A stretch of DNA of 64,000 nt from Icerya purchasi. Its lineage: Eukaryota; Arthropoda; Insecta; Hemiptera; Monophlebidae. Both the position numbers and the translations under genes were made by a program. The notes beneath the pieces are model-generated. The model made no database searches, had not been told where the DNA came from, and saw nothing but the letters and a program-made list of their open reading frames with translations. The stretch is taken from NCBI GenBank assembly GCA_039619475.1, contig CM077115.1, forward strand, positions 535,960,315 to 536,024,314. Direction: 5' to 3'. How positions within the stretch are numbered: the stretch's first letter is position 1; every line of letters starts with the position of its first letter. Positions 23,245-37,600 of this stretch are shown piece by piece.

Positions 23245-25495
23245 GATCTTTCCAGGTGGGGGCATTTGAGGGGTAATATAAGCTTTCCCAATAACGTAAT
23301 AGATAAATTTGTAAATAAAGCAGTATAAAAAATCAGCAATTCCAATCCTTCTTCCACTGAGAAATAAATTTTCGACAACTTTGACGATAACTTCTGTTTT
23401 AAAAAATACCAAAATTTACTGTTTTTCTACTATATTGCATGAATATATCCATTGTGCGATTCATGCAACAGAATTCTATAATCATAGAGAAAGTATTAAC
23501 GCTTAACATACTGCCATAACGGGATTTGTTTAATAAATGCTGTTTCACCCAGCCATTGCGAAATTGTAATTAGAGTATTACAGCAACTTGTTGTTGATCC
23601 CAAATAGAGATAGCCAGGCGAAGCAAAACGTTAATATCAGACTGAGTTATTAGGCAAAATGTACAGATATCTGAATTTCATTTACACGGCCGTTCTAGTT
23701 TCGTTAGCTGGCAACACTAGCGCTTCAGTACCGTTCTGAATTTATAGCAGTCGATAGATTTTCGCTAGCGGGATTGTTTCATAGTACATTTATAAACTCG
23801 TATTCACCGAACAGGCTTTTTCTTTTTTTCTATTTTTTCAATGCACTAAACAACCCTCAGAAGCGTACCACCGGGAAGGATTACAGTAAAACTTCCTTTT
23901 ACGATACTTAAAATATGTTTGTACTATCATTTAAAAAGGTAGCAATATAGTTTTTAATGTTTTGCTAATAAGATTGCAATATGAAACTAACCCGCGTGGT
24001 ACCACCTTTTTTTTTTTTTTTTCGACATGAAATCCACACACTTACAATATTATTTCATTAGAAGATGAGCTTGATATTTTTTACAAACACTATTTAGAAA
24101 TGTGGAAATTTGCTAGCGATAAAACACAAAATATTACATATCTCTATAAAATTATGCGGTATTACTTAAATTATTCCGCCATTCTTCACTGTGATAAACT
24201 AACCGTAACAGTTTTGCGACGATACCATGGCAGTGTGAAAATGACGTAATATTAGGAAATTTCGACGTGTTCTTTATTCCAATTATCAGCACTGCGAAAA
24301 AGCGGTAAATAAATTCTCAGTTATTGCTAAGCGATATTTTTCCGTTGCATACTTAAATATTTATTCTGTAGTACATTTTATGCCTTTTGAAAAACGTTTT
24401 TTTTGTTCCTATTTTTTCCGACCGTTTTTTCCTCAATTAAATTTCCATTTTTTTTACTTCACAAATTTTGTAAAAACTGCTTTTTTTTTTAAATTCACTT
24501 TCTTTTTTTTTTTTTACTCGATTTTAATAATTACGATTCAATGAACATTCTGAAGAATTTCTGATCATTTCTAAATTCGATAAGATTTTCAAAATAACGT
24601 AAAACTGAAATAAAAAATAACAGTTATAAGAAAATCGTTAAAATTATAGTTTTATTAATTTTAGAAAAATATGTAGTTGCATTTCAAGTTATAGAGGTTC
24701 CTTTTATTTAATAAATTCAAAAAATAACATACATTACATAGATTTATCTAAAATGAGTAATTTTCAACTGATGATTACTGAGGCTGAAATATTTGGTCTT
24801 TTTTGGCGACTAAATGGTTACAAGTTAACACGTATATGGAGTATTAAAATTTTGCCTTGTACATATTTTCGGTACTTTTTAAAACACTTAAAAATATGTA
24901 CCTACAAAACCTTTAAATTAATAATATTTGACGAATTATTATAAATGTTCAATTTAATACGGTGCCAAAGTATTAAAGAATAACAGTACAGGCTAGCAAC
25001 ATTAGAAAAACAGTACGAGTAATTTAAGTACTAGAGTAACTATCATAACGAATCCGAATAAACGCACAGGAAACCCATTGATATGGAACAGTACATCACG
25101 CGAAATGATACACAATTTACTTTTTAAACAAAATGAATCGAAGTAGTAGCCGATTAATAATTAATACGCATTAATCAAAATAAATTACAATTAAAATTGC
25201 TATATTGAAGAAAATATTAAAAAAAAATACAAATATTAATACAGCAGTTAAATACAGAGAACTGCAATTATAAGAAGGAAAATGAATTTATATTCTATCA
25301 CACAAATCGGTTGTTACAATACTTTACTCTAATTACAGTAAATTAAATCGAGACAAAAGTTGTAATATTAAAAACAAAAACAAAAAAAGTAAAATAAACA
25401 AAATACGACTAGAGGAACTGAAAGAGGATTATATTACTTTGATCAATACCAGTCACACCACATAAAAAATGCGTATTCAGTTGTATCGAATCCGG
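23245..25495. other. intergenic between jockey copy and EOGT 3' end
   Basis: AT-rich with poly(T) runs at about 24010, 24480 and 24505. Short frames only; nothing recognised. Confidence 0.5.
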
Positions 25496-25654
25496 CTATA
25501 ATTCTTCGCGAGAATTATCAACGCGCTTTCCGCCGGGGAACAGCTTATGCGAGATAACATGGCTTTCAGCCACTTCTACCAATCTTATAAATTCGTCCAC
25601 ATCAAATTTGTAGTTTGTAAATTTTGCGTGAGCACCACCATCTGGATGATGACC
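25496..25654 (-). CDS. EOGT: EOGT exon 9 (C-terminus and stop)
   Basis: Acceptor CTTTTTACAG. Encodes [19 protein letters not shown], then ends NSREEL and TAG (25498-25496). REEL fits the KDEL-like ER-retention pattern. Confidence 0.93.
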   Translation of the reverse strand, partial: GHHPDGGAHAKFTNYKFDVDEFIRLVEVAESHVISHKLFPGGKRVDNSREEL

Positions 25655-28600
25655 CTGTAAAAAGTATCGTTGTTTACTCTGAATTCCGTTAAAGCCGTTC
25701 ATTTCCAAAATTTTTATATTTCACCGTCAGTTAACAACTCAAAATACTAAAAATTTAGTCTTATTTTCTAATATTAATTTATTATTATTCTTTATAATTA
25801 ACCTATACATATTACACTTCAATGTAATATAATGCAAATGACTAACGGGTTTTTTTATTAGCCTTAATCACAGTTAAAGCATGAAACGCGTACATCATGG
25901 CTTCACGAGAATTCTTATGCCAAAAAAAAAAAAAAAATGAAATTTCAGTTAAATTAAAAGAGTATCGTTGCATGTAAAATAAACTTACACACTCACTAAA
26001 TCTGTTCAACTTAACCGGTCGTGGCAAATATGACACACGTTAAACAATAACTGATCTATAATAACAAAGTGTTATAATCAAATTTACGTGAATTCTTCTT
26101 TTGTCTGCATTAGTGATAATAACTGTAGAACGTTTAACGAGATTCAGATCACGATGATAAACGTTAAAATAAATTCACATAATAGTTAATAAAGCTACTC
26201 ATAATAGAGTGGAAACAATAAATGCCGAGCAATATTACATAAAATGATAAAAGTTATGCAGCCAGATGAAACAAAAAAAAATTACAACTTTATATATGAA
26301 AGGTATAGTAGAACTAGATTGAAAGTTTAACATCAACGGGCAGGGTATTATTTAAAAGAACGAAATAATTTGTCCCGGGCCTCTAGGACCACTGTTAACA
26401 GTTTCAGAGTATTTTTAAGATCAAGGGTCATCTTAAAATTTCACAAAATTCAAGTTCATCGAGGTAGGATTTTGTTATTGTAGTAATTATGTGATAATAA
26501 CAACGCGTTACACCAAATTTAAATGTAAAATTTAAAAACAAAAAACATTTTCGAAAATAAAAGCTTTAAAAATTTCTTCCACAAGATTTCATTATTAGTC
26601 GTAAGATCACCTTCTTAGTCATATATGCAAAATATGTTTAATTTACTCCTTTTTCCAAAAAAGAAAACAATACAATTATCATTACAAAAGCACTTATAAT
26701 TGCTCTCCATTTCTTAAATTTTCAAATAGGATAACACAAAACTTATAGAGCAAATTTCTTCGAAAATTGTAAAAAAAAAAAAAAATTTAGCAATAATAAT
26801 AGCAATAAAATTGCAAATTAATGGATAAAATTTGAACAAAATGTAGACACCTGATCTGAGCAATATACGATTTTCAAATTGGCCAATAAGGCATTGATTT
26901 CCAAAATTACATACCCATTATGCCCGATCGAGAAATAATCATCCTTCCTTCATCGATAATTTCCAGTAAAAAATCAAAACAATATCATTTTTTTTTTCTT
27001 TTCTTTTTTTTCTTTTATTCGACTTGTCAACCAAGGACCTTCACACAAACACAAATAGAAAGGATAGAAGTCGGTTATATTTTATCCTCGATAAAAAGGA
27101 ACAAATAGTCAGGAATAACTCTAGTGGGGAAGGAAAAGACAGGATATAATAAGTATAATGAGTAGGAAGCCCAAGCCTCCACAAATAGCAATACAAAGCA
27201 GAACGCTCCATAGAAAAAGGTAAACACTAGAAGAACACATGATCGACGTCGCAAATAAACAAAAATTAAGATGGTGCTACAATGATTCCAACACCAAGTG
27301 CCGAATCAACAAAACTACTAATTACGAAAAACCGGTTAAAGATCGATAAATATTACGCCACATATTTGACGCAGAATGATTCTGATCTGCTTTTTTTTTT
27401 TTTTATACGAGTAGTTAGTGCCTATATGACTATTACTCGGCTGATTTTTATTTGTCCTACGTGTACTGTAAGAACATTCACGCATATATCTGCTCATAAA
27501 CACACACATGAATATTTTATATGCACCATCATCCACATACAGTTTGGGCAGTGCTATTCTCAAGCATAAGTACCCACCGAATAACTTATTTGTTCTATCA
27601 AAAATGCGTATAATACAATCAGAGAAGTGGCCAATCTCTGCAATACTACATCCCAAAATACAGGTAAGATAGCCAATTTAATTTAATCGTAATAGTTTTA
27701 CTGAGATCTCTCGATGTATCGATATATAAATATAAATTTAAAAAATGAAATTAAACGAATAATAAATTATCGTGAAAAAAGTATTATGTAACAGGGGAAG
27801 GGAGGATAAGTTTTAAACACAACTAAGATGATATCTGGGTTGAAGAAACATTGTTTTAATCATTTCAATTATATGTTGAAAATAATATTAATAATTTATT
27901 TTAAAGCAGTACCTGCACCGATATAAATAATAATAATAATTTAGTGCACGAAGGTAAAAAATTAAAATTTAAAATTATTTTACATACAAAAAAAAATTTA
28001 TATTTTATTTTCAATAGAAACATGACTCGATCATCAAAACTGATTGAGAGATCCAATATAACAATTCTCGATTTTTCAATAAATTCATTCCGAAAGTTAT
28101 GTTTTTAAGAATGCAGCGTATAAATCAACTTATACTTACTTCATCTTGTTGATACATTTTCAATTTATCCGACCAAGTAATATATTTTACTCCTCGTAAA
28201 CGAGCTAAATCAGAATAACAAGAAGGATCTTCGCAATTGTACCTTTAAAATTTCCATTGAAAGTTTATAAATACAGTTCTTAACATATCTCATGTAAACT
28301 TTATATACTACTGACAGCCGATAAATACATACAATAGCAAATTACTTCTATTTATTATAAGAGTGTGCTTAATTAAAATTAGTTTTTGTTACTAGTTTTA
28401 TTTTAAAGTAACAAGTGAATCATAAAATTCAGAAACGAAAAGACTTGCGTGTTTGTTACAATATAAATATCCACGATTTATCATTATCATTCTACTGATT
28501 TCATTGGAACTGTGTTTACACAAATTGCCTTTGCTAAGATTGATCAGTAATTATGAACCATTTTACACGGTATTTCAATTATTAATTCTTTATCGCTTCA

Positions 28601-31600
28601 TTGTCTAATACAAGCACGACACAATGTAATACTAAGTGATTCTTCTAAAAAATTTCAAGTCCGCATTGTTCAGTATTTTTCTGTAATATTAGTTTCAACA
28701 TATTTCTTAGTTGGAGCAATAATTAGGTTAAACTGAATATTTAACCCTAAAGTTCGTTATTTCTGTTAAGATTCTTAATTTTTTTTACATCGTTTGTCTG
28801 CTTAAGAAACCTATCATTGTGTAGTGGCCAATCTTTGTCGAAATACTATTTTTTAAATTTAATGGCAAAAAGTAGGAATGAAAAAATGTAAATATAGATT
28901 TGAAGAAGAAAAAACGTTTCAGCCAGCTACCGTAACATAGTTAGTTAGGCAGTGGTGTTTCGTTTACGTAGCACTTGGTTTAAATTCCGCCGGTGGACAT
29001 GAAAAAATTTCTCTCGCGCTAGGTTAATGTTTACAGTTGATGGATCTCCTCACCGAAAAAAAAAAAGGAAAACCTCTTTTTCTAACCCTTATTCTTTTTA
29101 CAAACTAATAAGCTTCTTCCTTCATCTCGGCATTGGTTTGTTGATTTCCCTTGCCTCAGTCGTTCCGTTATTTCTTCTATAATATGCCTTCGTTTTAATC
29201 ACAAATGTCTTCGTTTCTTTTTCATTTTTCTATTGTTTCCTCTCCACATTGCACTCTTCAATCCTCAGATCACGATTGCATTTGTGATGCGGACCATATT
29301 ATTTTTGAATGTTTCCTTTTTTCATAGTAGCACTCTCTTTCCTGCACACTAATTTCTTACGTCTTAAACTTCCTACTCCTTATTGTTCTTCCTACATACT
29401 TTCTTTTCTTTCGTCAGATGTTGTTCCAGCTTTAACAGAGTTAATTTCCTCCATTTCCCTATATATTAAAATTTAATCACTTTACTTCTTAATTCTTAGA
29501 TATTGGGGCAATGCCTTTGATTGGCGCCCCACCCCAAAAAATAGTAATTAACAATTTCATTATGAATCTACATAAACAATTCAATAGTTGCATCATTGGA
29601 GTCAACAAAATATTTAGTATTTATTTTGGACAATAAACTGTTATGGAAATAAATATCTTAAGTAAAAGAATTATGCGTAAAAAAGTTCAACCTCATTAAG
29701 AAGTTATCGTGTATAATCTTACCGTTCACCGCCCTTTCAAGTTTACCAAACTTAGTATTGGTCAAGTGTAAGTATGGAGCTGCATTATATTCATCAGCAC
29801 CAAAAGCATTTATTTCATCATCCGACAGAGTTCAACATTCAGCTATTAGTGCAACTCTTGGGACTTTTCGTAATAACCTGATTGCAAGTTTACTAAGTGA
29901 AGATTCTGAACTACCGTCATATCTGCGACGAAGTTACTTTATTGCTGTCCGTTTTCTTCATACAGTTCCTCTTCCAGTTTACTCGCTACAAATTATGTTT
30001 TACGTATTTCCCAAATCTTTTCCTTAATTTTCATCTTTTATATTTAATAACTCTTACATCAAATTCCTTGTCCTAAATCTAAGCTCATTCAGCTATATAA
30101 GATCAGCCTTTATACTTTCAATCCACGAGCTTTTAAACTACAATCAGTACCTCGTATCGTATTCCTTCACCACGGACCTCTAGATGTTCCTCAATCATCG
30201 AGATTTTCTATAGTACATATACTTTCAGGAAATGTCCTGTTTATTACACTGATGCCTCAAGTTCACAGAACTGTACGGGATGTATTGTCATACAAAATTC
30301 TGTCGTGATGTTGTTCACTTCCGGCAACATACTCAACATCAGTGGAACTCTATATGGAATTAGACTTATTTTCGAATGTGCTACTTCTCCGAACCAAAAT
30401 AATATAGTAATTTGCACAGACTTTCTCGTGATTTTGCACAGCAATACATGCAAAAAAAAGGTTCAACGCATCCAACTGTTGAATATATTTGCAGTCAAAT
30501 GTTAATCTTTGTTAGCCGCGTCGTTTGTTTGGAGATCTGACGACAACTTAGCAAATACAGCTGCAATGGAAGCTGTTAAGGAGAGCTATCGAACATAACT
30601 TCCTCGAAAATATGAAAAGTTGGATAAACATTTTTTGTGGCAAAATTTTGGAAACAAATGGTAAAACCAACCACAATAACCTTCCCATCTTTGCACCATC
30701 AAAAAATATGTTCAAGCATGGAATGCTAATTGCAAATAGCAGGTTCTTTCATGTTATCTTCGCTTGAAACATATTAACCCGACAGCATATTCTTCAAAAA
30801 CTTCTTCCTATACAATATATCGTAATTTTATCATGACTGTAAAACATTTCAGTACAAGGCCTCTTGTTTTCCTCCTTACATTAAAGACTAAACATTTTCA
30901 TCATAACATCTCATCTATATTCCAGCATAATTCTGACATAATCTCTTCTCTTCTTTCCTTTCTCAAATTTTCGGCTTTTTCCCGTCAATATTATCTAAGT
31001 TTCTAAATTATACCCGTACGTTTCTAGTTCGGTTGTTGCACACGATGGGTAAAAAAAAAGAAAAAAGTATGCTATCAAAATAACTGCACATATCAATAGT
31101 AAATAATACGAAGTGTGGCTATTTAAAAATCGGACTGCCGTGCTCTTGTTTATCGGTGGCTTGATAATCGAACGACCGTTGCACAATCATCCGGGATGCC
31201 GATTAGTAAAAAACACCGGCGAGACATTGTTACAGTTTGTAGTTGTATCGTGATTATCATTGAAAGTGCACATAGTCTCATTCGTTTTCCGGAAAAATGG
31301 TCGGTTAAAAAATTCAGTGGCGTGTCGTTTTGAAGTTTCTGGCGACATTTAATGAACCGGCAAAAGAGCGTTTGAAAAAGTTAAGTGAAATGTTTACGGA
31401 GTCTACCAGTCACGTACGCAAGTTTTTGAATGGTACAAACGGTTTCAGCAAGGCCAAGAGGAAGTTGAAAACAATATGCGTGAAGGTCACGCATGCACTT
31501 CGACAACCGAAGGAAACATTCAAAAAATCAACCAAATCATCCACAAAGATCGTCATTTACCCATTCGTAGAATTGTTAAAACGGTGAACATTGAGAAAGA

Positions 31601-34600
31601 GACAGCGAGACAAATTATGCACAAAAAATTAAACATGTCACAGGGTTGCGCAACACTGGTGCCTAAATCACTTCCAGGATTTAAAAAAAAGAGAAGAAAG
31701 AGATTTGTTCGAACATTTTCACGCTGAAGATGATGATTTGCTAAATAGAATTATCACTTGTGCTGCAACTTGGATTTTTCGTATGACCCGCAAACAAAAA
31801 AGCAAATCATTGCACTTTTCTACAAAAGTGAAAAAAGTTCGACAACGATGATAGCTTTCTTTGACGTGAATAGGCTAATCATGATTAAAAAACCGGTACT
31901 GGATGGTCAAAAACGGTAAACCAGCAATATTATTTAGAAGTGCTCGAGAAATTTAAAGCAACGCGTTAAAAAGAAACATTCAACATTGGGGAAAAACAAA
32001 TCTTGGATTCTGCAGCTGCTCAAATGCACCAGCCCATAGCTCTTTACCTGTTCAGCAGTTTTTGGACAATAAAAGCAGTCTAGTGTTCCAGCATGCTCTG
32101 TATTCTCCAGATTCGGCACCCTGTGACTTTTAGCTCTTTCCGAAGATGAAAAGTAAGCTGAAAGGTACCTATTTCAAATCAGTCGACGAGGTCAAATAAA
32201 AACGATAGAGGTTCTAAAGGCGCTGACAAAGGATAACTGTTAGTACTGCTTCAGTTAGCGGAAACAACGTATGCAACGGTGTTTTGAAGGGTGAGATTAC
32301 GTAGGCGATAAATAAGATAAAATTTAATTGAATACAGTTTATAGGACCAGTTCAGTTTCCACACCTCATATATCATTTCTTCGTTAAAACTAAGAAATAC
32401 AATTATATAACTTACAATTCAAAAATAACCGCCCAGTCAGGCAGAAATAAAAGATGAGTTAAACCAGCTCCGTGTATACCAATAAATATATCGGTATTAT
32501 GAGTTATTTCTAGTTGTTGTTTAAACGGAACATTTCTATCATAGACTACCTGAAAAAAAAAAAATATATATAATAAAAATCATTTATAGCAATAACATTT
32601 TCTGCTTTAAATATTTATTTTAATCATAAATCGTTGCTGCGGAACTAATAATAACTGCTCAAGTTTTTATCAATTACTTAAATTGTTATCTTTGCATAGT
32701 TATTTTTTTTTGTTTTGGTTTCTAATCACGAGTTATTTATTGACCATTAGAAGAAACACAGGCCTGTTCTAACGCTTTCTTAAGTATTCTCAAAAAATAG
32801 CGTTCAACTTAAAACGAGATAAGCACTACGTATTTAAATGAAGTTATTTCGTGATTGGTTGTATCTTTTATGCAAATACAAGTTAATTATTATCGTTTCA
32901 GTATAAGCGCACATATGCGCACGAACAAAATGTAAATTCAATTTATTTTTAAAAGCCCGCTACCGAATAATTTTAGAAACCAACAAACGAACAAAAGTAA
33001 GAAATTATAAAAATAAAGACTCGATTTTATTTACTCCTTTAGTTTTAGTGAAAGCTTTTTTTTTTTTTTTAATTTGAATTTTTCAGACAAAATGACGCGC
33101 GCAATGAAAGTTTCTAAAAATAACCTAAACAGTAGAGATGCGCAAATCAATTCCGCTAGAGGAGTTGGATATATATGTGCCCGTTCCGACTGCGGATATA
33201 TATCCGCTTCTCAACTCCAACTCCGGCGGTACTATCTCATATCCAGCGTATAATCCACACTCTTCGTTAAGTATTTAACTCCAACTCCGCGCAGCACTCC
33301 GAATGCACAAAGCAACAAAATGTCTTTGAACATGGTGCGCATTTTCTTCGCGCAGTTCCGATTTACCGACAGCGGATGAAAAACTCTCACACATACATGC
33401 TGTTTTCTGCTAAATAGGATATTTCTTATCAATAAGCATAAAGTAGCTAGTAGCATTAAATTCGTGGATCATATTACTCATTCGATTTAAAAATTTTAAA
33501 TCACACCGCACTATTACCCCCTCCATACAGCAGTTTACGAACATGATGTAATTCCGTGAAACAGTAATGATAAGGAAAATTTTGACAGTTGCACGCGCAG
33601 CTGTCGCCTTTCGGAATGGAGATATATCAAATCACTCCGCCAGAAGTAAATTCAACTGTGTCCGGAATGACAATATTTATTCGTTGTGTGAAGTTTTCGG
33701 AGTTGTGATATGTGATCGGAGATATATCCGATTGTTGCTGGAGATATATCCGACTGTGTCCGACCACGGATATGTTTCTGAGGATATAACTGTGTCCGGA
33801 GTTACCCATGCCTACTAAACAGTGAAAAAATGGCATACAGATCGTAAGAAATGACTTATAAAATCGAAAGCATGTAAAATAACAAAGAATGTTCTCCAAG
33901 ATATTTCTTTATTCGGACATGTAGGGGAACTCATTTCAGTGTTAGCATCGTGTTTTATAAGCGTGGTAAAAAAAAAAAACGACGATATGTCGTGAACTTT
34001 GAAGAATCAATTTTAAATGCAAAAATACACGTCTGAAAATGAAGCACATTCTATATTACGAATCTTGTTGGAATTTTCTTTGAAAAACTACACTAACCTT
34101 AAAACTACTTTCGTCATTAACGATCAAAAATAATTCAATTTAATTCCAGTAATCGGTAACTCTTTTTAATACAAATAATTTTTTCGCCTGTAATAAACAA
34201 TCTTTATAAACAGTTTTAAATTTTAATTCCAAAAAAAAAAAACGCAAAGTTCACATAAATACTTAAATTTAAAATAATAGAAAAAAAATGTTTACCCGGT
34301 TAACGATGAAACGTGGTATATTGTTCAATTTATGTATCAATGCCCGTTCATTTAATACTTTCCTGTACATTGTATCACGACTTAAAAATGTAATTCTAAT
34401 TTTATCGTCGCTACGATTATGAAAACGAATATTTAGACGCTGTAAAATATGTTTAGAAAACGCGTGGAATAAACCACTCCCTTCGCAACCGGTGATCTAC
34501 AACAATAAAGTAAGATTTAATGAAGCAAAAATATCTGAAAAAGCAAAAAAAATATTTCCATTACTTATGAAGAAATAAATAAATAAAATAAAGGCTCTAA

Positions 34601-37600
34601 TTAAAGTTACAGAAATATTAATGTTGCATGATTTTTTGTACAGTGAGCAAGGTGGGAGGTTAGATCGTTTCTCTTAATCACATATAAGTAAGACACACGC
34701 ATAATCACGAAGTAACGAACCGCTTTATGTTTATTTAGTATTATGTATGGTGACGGAAATGGTAGCTGTTCTTCACCTTTAGATTACGGTGGAATTAATA
34801 ATTATATAAATGCAAAAAATAATGATAATTATGATATGATGGCGATGAATCTAACAAGGAAAGTACACGAGTTGTCAGACGCCGATTTTGGTAAAATTTT
34901 GATATGTTGTAGAGTATTAAAAAAAAAAAATTAGACACGTGTTTTTTTTTATCGGCCTATATGCAGTTTCAAGGGGTGAAAACCACCCCTAAAGTCCCCC
35001 CCCCCGAAAATCGTTTTCCCTAAATATCTCGTCTTCAACTCTATATTTTTTTATGAAACAAAATGGAAATTATTTCTCGTGCAAAGAACAAGTGATCCAT
35101 AGTGATTTAAGTAGTGGAGTTGCATCCCCTATTTCCTATGCGGTGAAAACACCCTTTTTTGGCCATAATTATGGAATAAAAAAGTATAAAATAACATAAA
35201 AAAAAGTAAGAATAACATTTTTTAACACACACAATTAAAAAATAAAGTTGACGTGTTTCGGTATTTTCATGAACTTCACCCTTAAAGGGGATAAAGCACC
35301 CTTACAAGAAACATCAATAAACACATGTATCAAGTAATCCAATTTCGTAACAAATTTGTATGGAAGGGTTTTTGAGGTTGCTCATTACGAATCCGTCATC
35401 AGATTTTGTCAATTAAAAATGACGTATCCAATATGGCGGACAAAAAAGTCAAAAAAGTTTTTATTTTAATGACAAATTGTATACGACGATTTTTGAGGTC
35501 GTTGATTACTAATCTCTAATCAATTTTTGAAAATTCAAATTATCCTCTGCTTTATAACCATACAGCCTCAAACCCCTAAAACCCAAACAGGCATTCAGTC
35601 TGTGTTTTTTTAAACCAACAAACCCCAAACGCCTAAGCCTCAGACAGGCCGATTGCCTATGACAAAAACCGCACAACTCCTAAACTGCAGGCAGAGGAAA
35701 GGCCTATTCATTGTGGTATATTGGAAAACCGCTCTTATAATTTACTTATTTAAAAAATTATCGGTACGGTTCAACTTACGTATTTATTTATTTCTTTATC
35801 AATTTATTAACGGACAAAACTCTCTTCTTACGAAAATAATAACAAAAATAATTTACGAAGTGGCCAAAGTTAATTAATAATATAATAATTTTTTTTTAGA
35901 ATAAACCCTTATACATTAGGAGAATTACATTCAATGAGTGAATCAAAACATTTATTACTAATTCTCACAATCATAAACAGTAAACAGTATAATTAATACT
36001 ATTATACATATAATTGGTACTGCTATCATGCTCAATAAATCTGCGAGAATCGGAAATATGATAATCAACATTTTTAAATTTTAACATTGGCTCGTCCAAG
36101 AAGGTGGTGTTCATTTTGCTCGTTATAACTTTAGTCAGAACAGTTTGTCTGGGGTTCGGGAGTTTGGGGTTTATCGGTTTAAAAACACGGGCCTTCGGCC
36201 TGTCTGAGGCTTAGGCGTTTGGGGTTTGTTGGTTTAAAAAAACACAGACTGAATGCCTGTTTGGGTTTTAGGGGTTTGAGGCTGTATGGTTATAAAGCAG
36301 AGGATAATTTGAATTTTCAAAAATTGATTAGAGATTAGTAATCAACGACCTCAAAAATCGTCGTATACAATTTGTCATTAAAATAAAAACTTTTTTGACT
36401 TTTTTGTCCGCCATATTGGATACGTCATTTTTAATTGACAAAATCTGATGACGGATTCGTAATGAGCAACCTCAAAAACCCTTCCATACAAATTTGTTAC
36501 GAAATTGGATTACTTGATACATGTGTTTATTGATGTTTCTTGTAAGGGTGCTTTACCCCCTTTAAGGGTGAAGTTCATGAAAATACCGAAACACGTCAAC
36601 TTTATTTTTTAATTGTGTGTGTTAAAAAATGTTATTCTTACTTTTTTTTATGTTATTTTATACTTTTTTATTCCATAATTATGGCCAAAAAAGGGTGTTT
36701 TCACCGCATAGGAAATAGGGGATGCAACTCCACTACTTAAATCACTATGGATCACTTGTTCTTTGCACGAGAAATAATTTCCATTTTGTTTCATAAAAAA
36801 ATATAGAGTTGAAGACGAGATATTTAGGGAAAACGATTTTCGGGGGGGGGACTTTAGGGGTGGTTTTCACCCCTTGAAACTGCATATAAGCCGATAAAAA
36901 AAAACACGTGTCTAATTTTTTTTTTTTTTTAATACTCTACAACATATCAAAATTTTACCAAAATCGGCGTCTGACAATTCGTGTACTTTCCTTGTAGGCA
37001 GTAATAGTTAATAATAAAAATTGTAATAAAAATATTAGTAATATATATATATAAAATTTCTCAAACGTGTTTTTTTGTCGGTATGAAATATCTCCCTTAA
37101 TACTGTATCAAAATTAATATTTGATACGCCATTTTGAAGTTTATTTTTCCCTTTAACGACGACAAATAAGTAAGTATCTTAAAATTAATGTTTTCGTTAA
37201 AAAATTACATTTTAAAACTTTTCTTATTTTGAAGGAGACGGCATTTATTAACAATCTGTTTAACTAACACGATAGCTCTTAAACTGTTTACATTCTATAT
37301 GCTTTTATCAACAGAGGAAGTATACCTTTGAGAGAACTGCATTTTTTAACTTTATTTGATGGTCAGTGAATCGGTATTCTCCGATACTCATATAAAATTA
37401 CCACTGATCAATATATAACTTCTAATAATTAAAGAATCATTTGTCTCAATGTTAAATATTTTCGAGTGATAATCCAATTAAAAAGTTATTGAAATAGAGA
37501 AAACTTGGCAGTCTACTATACTTTATAAAGTTCTCTGGCTACTGGTTAAAGAAAATAATGTTAAGCCGTAATGTTATTTCAATCAAACGTTATAAATCGT

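Larger units (their letters stand above)
34854..36995. mobile_element. foldback element with ~800-bp inverted arms
   Basis: The left arm (34854-35652) and right arm (36195-36995) are near-identical inverted copies around a 542-base centre, all inside EOGT intron 5. Termini read ACAAGGAAAGTACACGA. The arm interiors end in degenerate repeats of TTTGGGGTTTGTTGGTTTA type. The centre has a 74-codon frame (35653-35877) of unknown nature. No target duplication could be defined. Arms this long and alike imply recent formation or gene conversion. Confidence 0.88.

Noticed and set aside
27282..27656. Overlapping 95- and 106-codon frames on opposite strands
   Set aside because: No recognisable domain, AT-rich composition, inside EOGT intron 8.
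28925..29000. tRNA gene
   Set aside because: A- and B-box-like stretches exist, but no cloverleaf could be formed; kept only as a weak SINE candidate.
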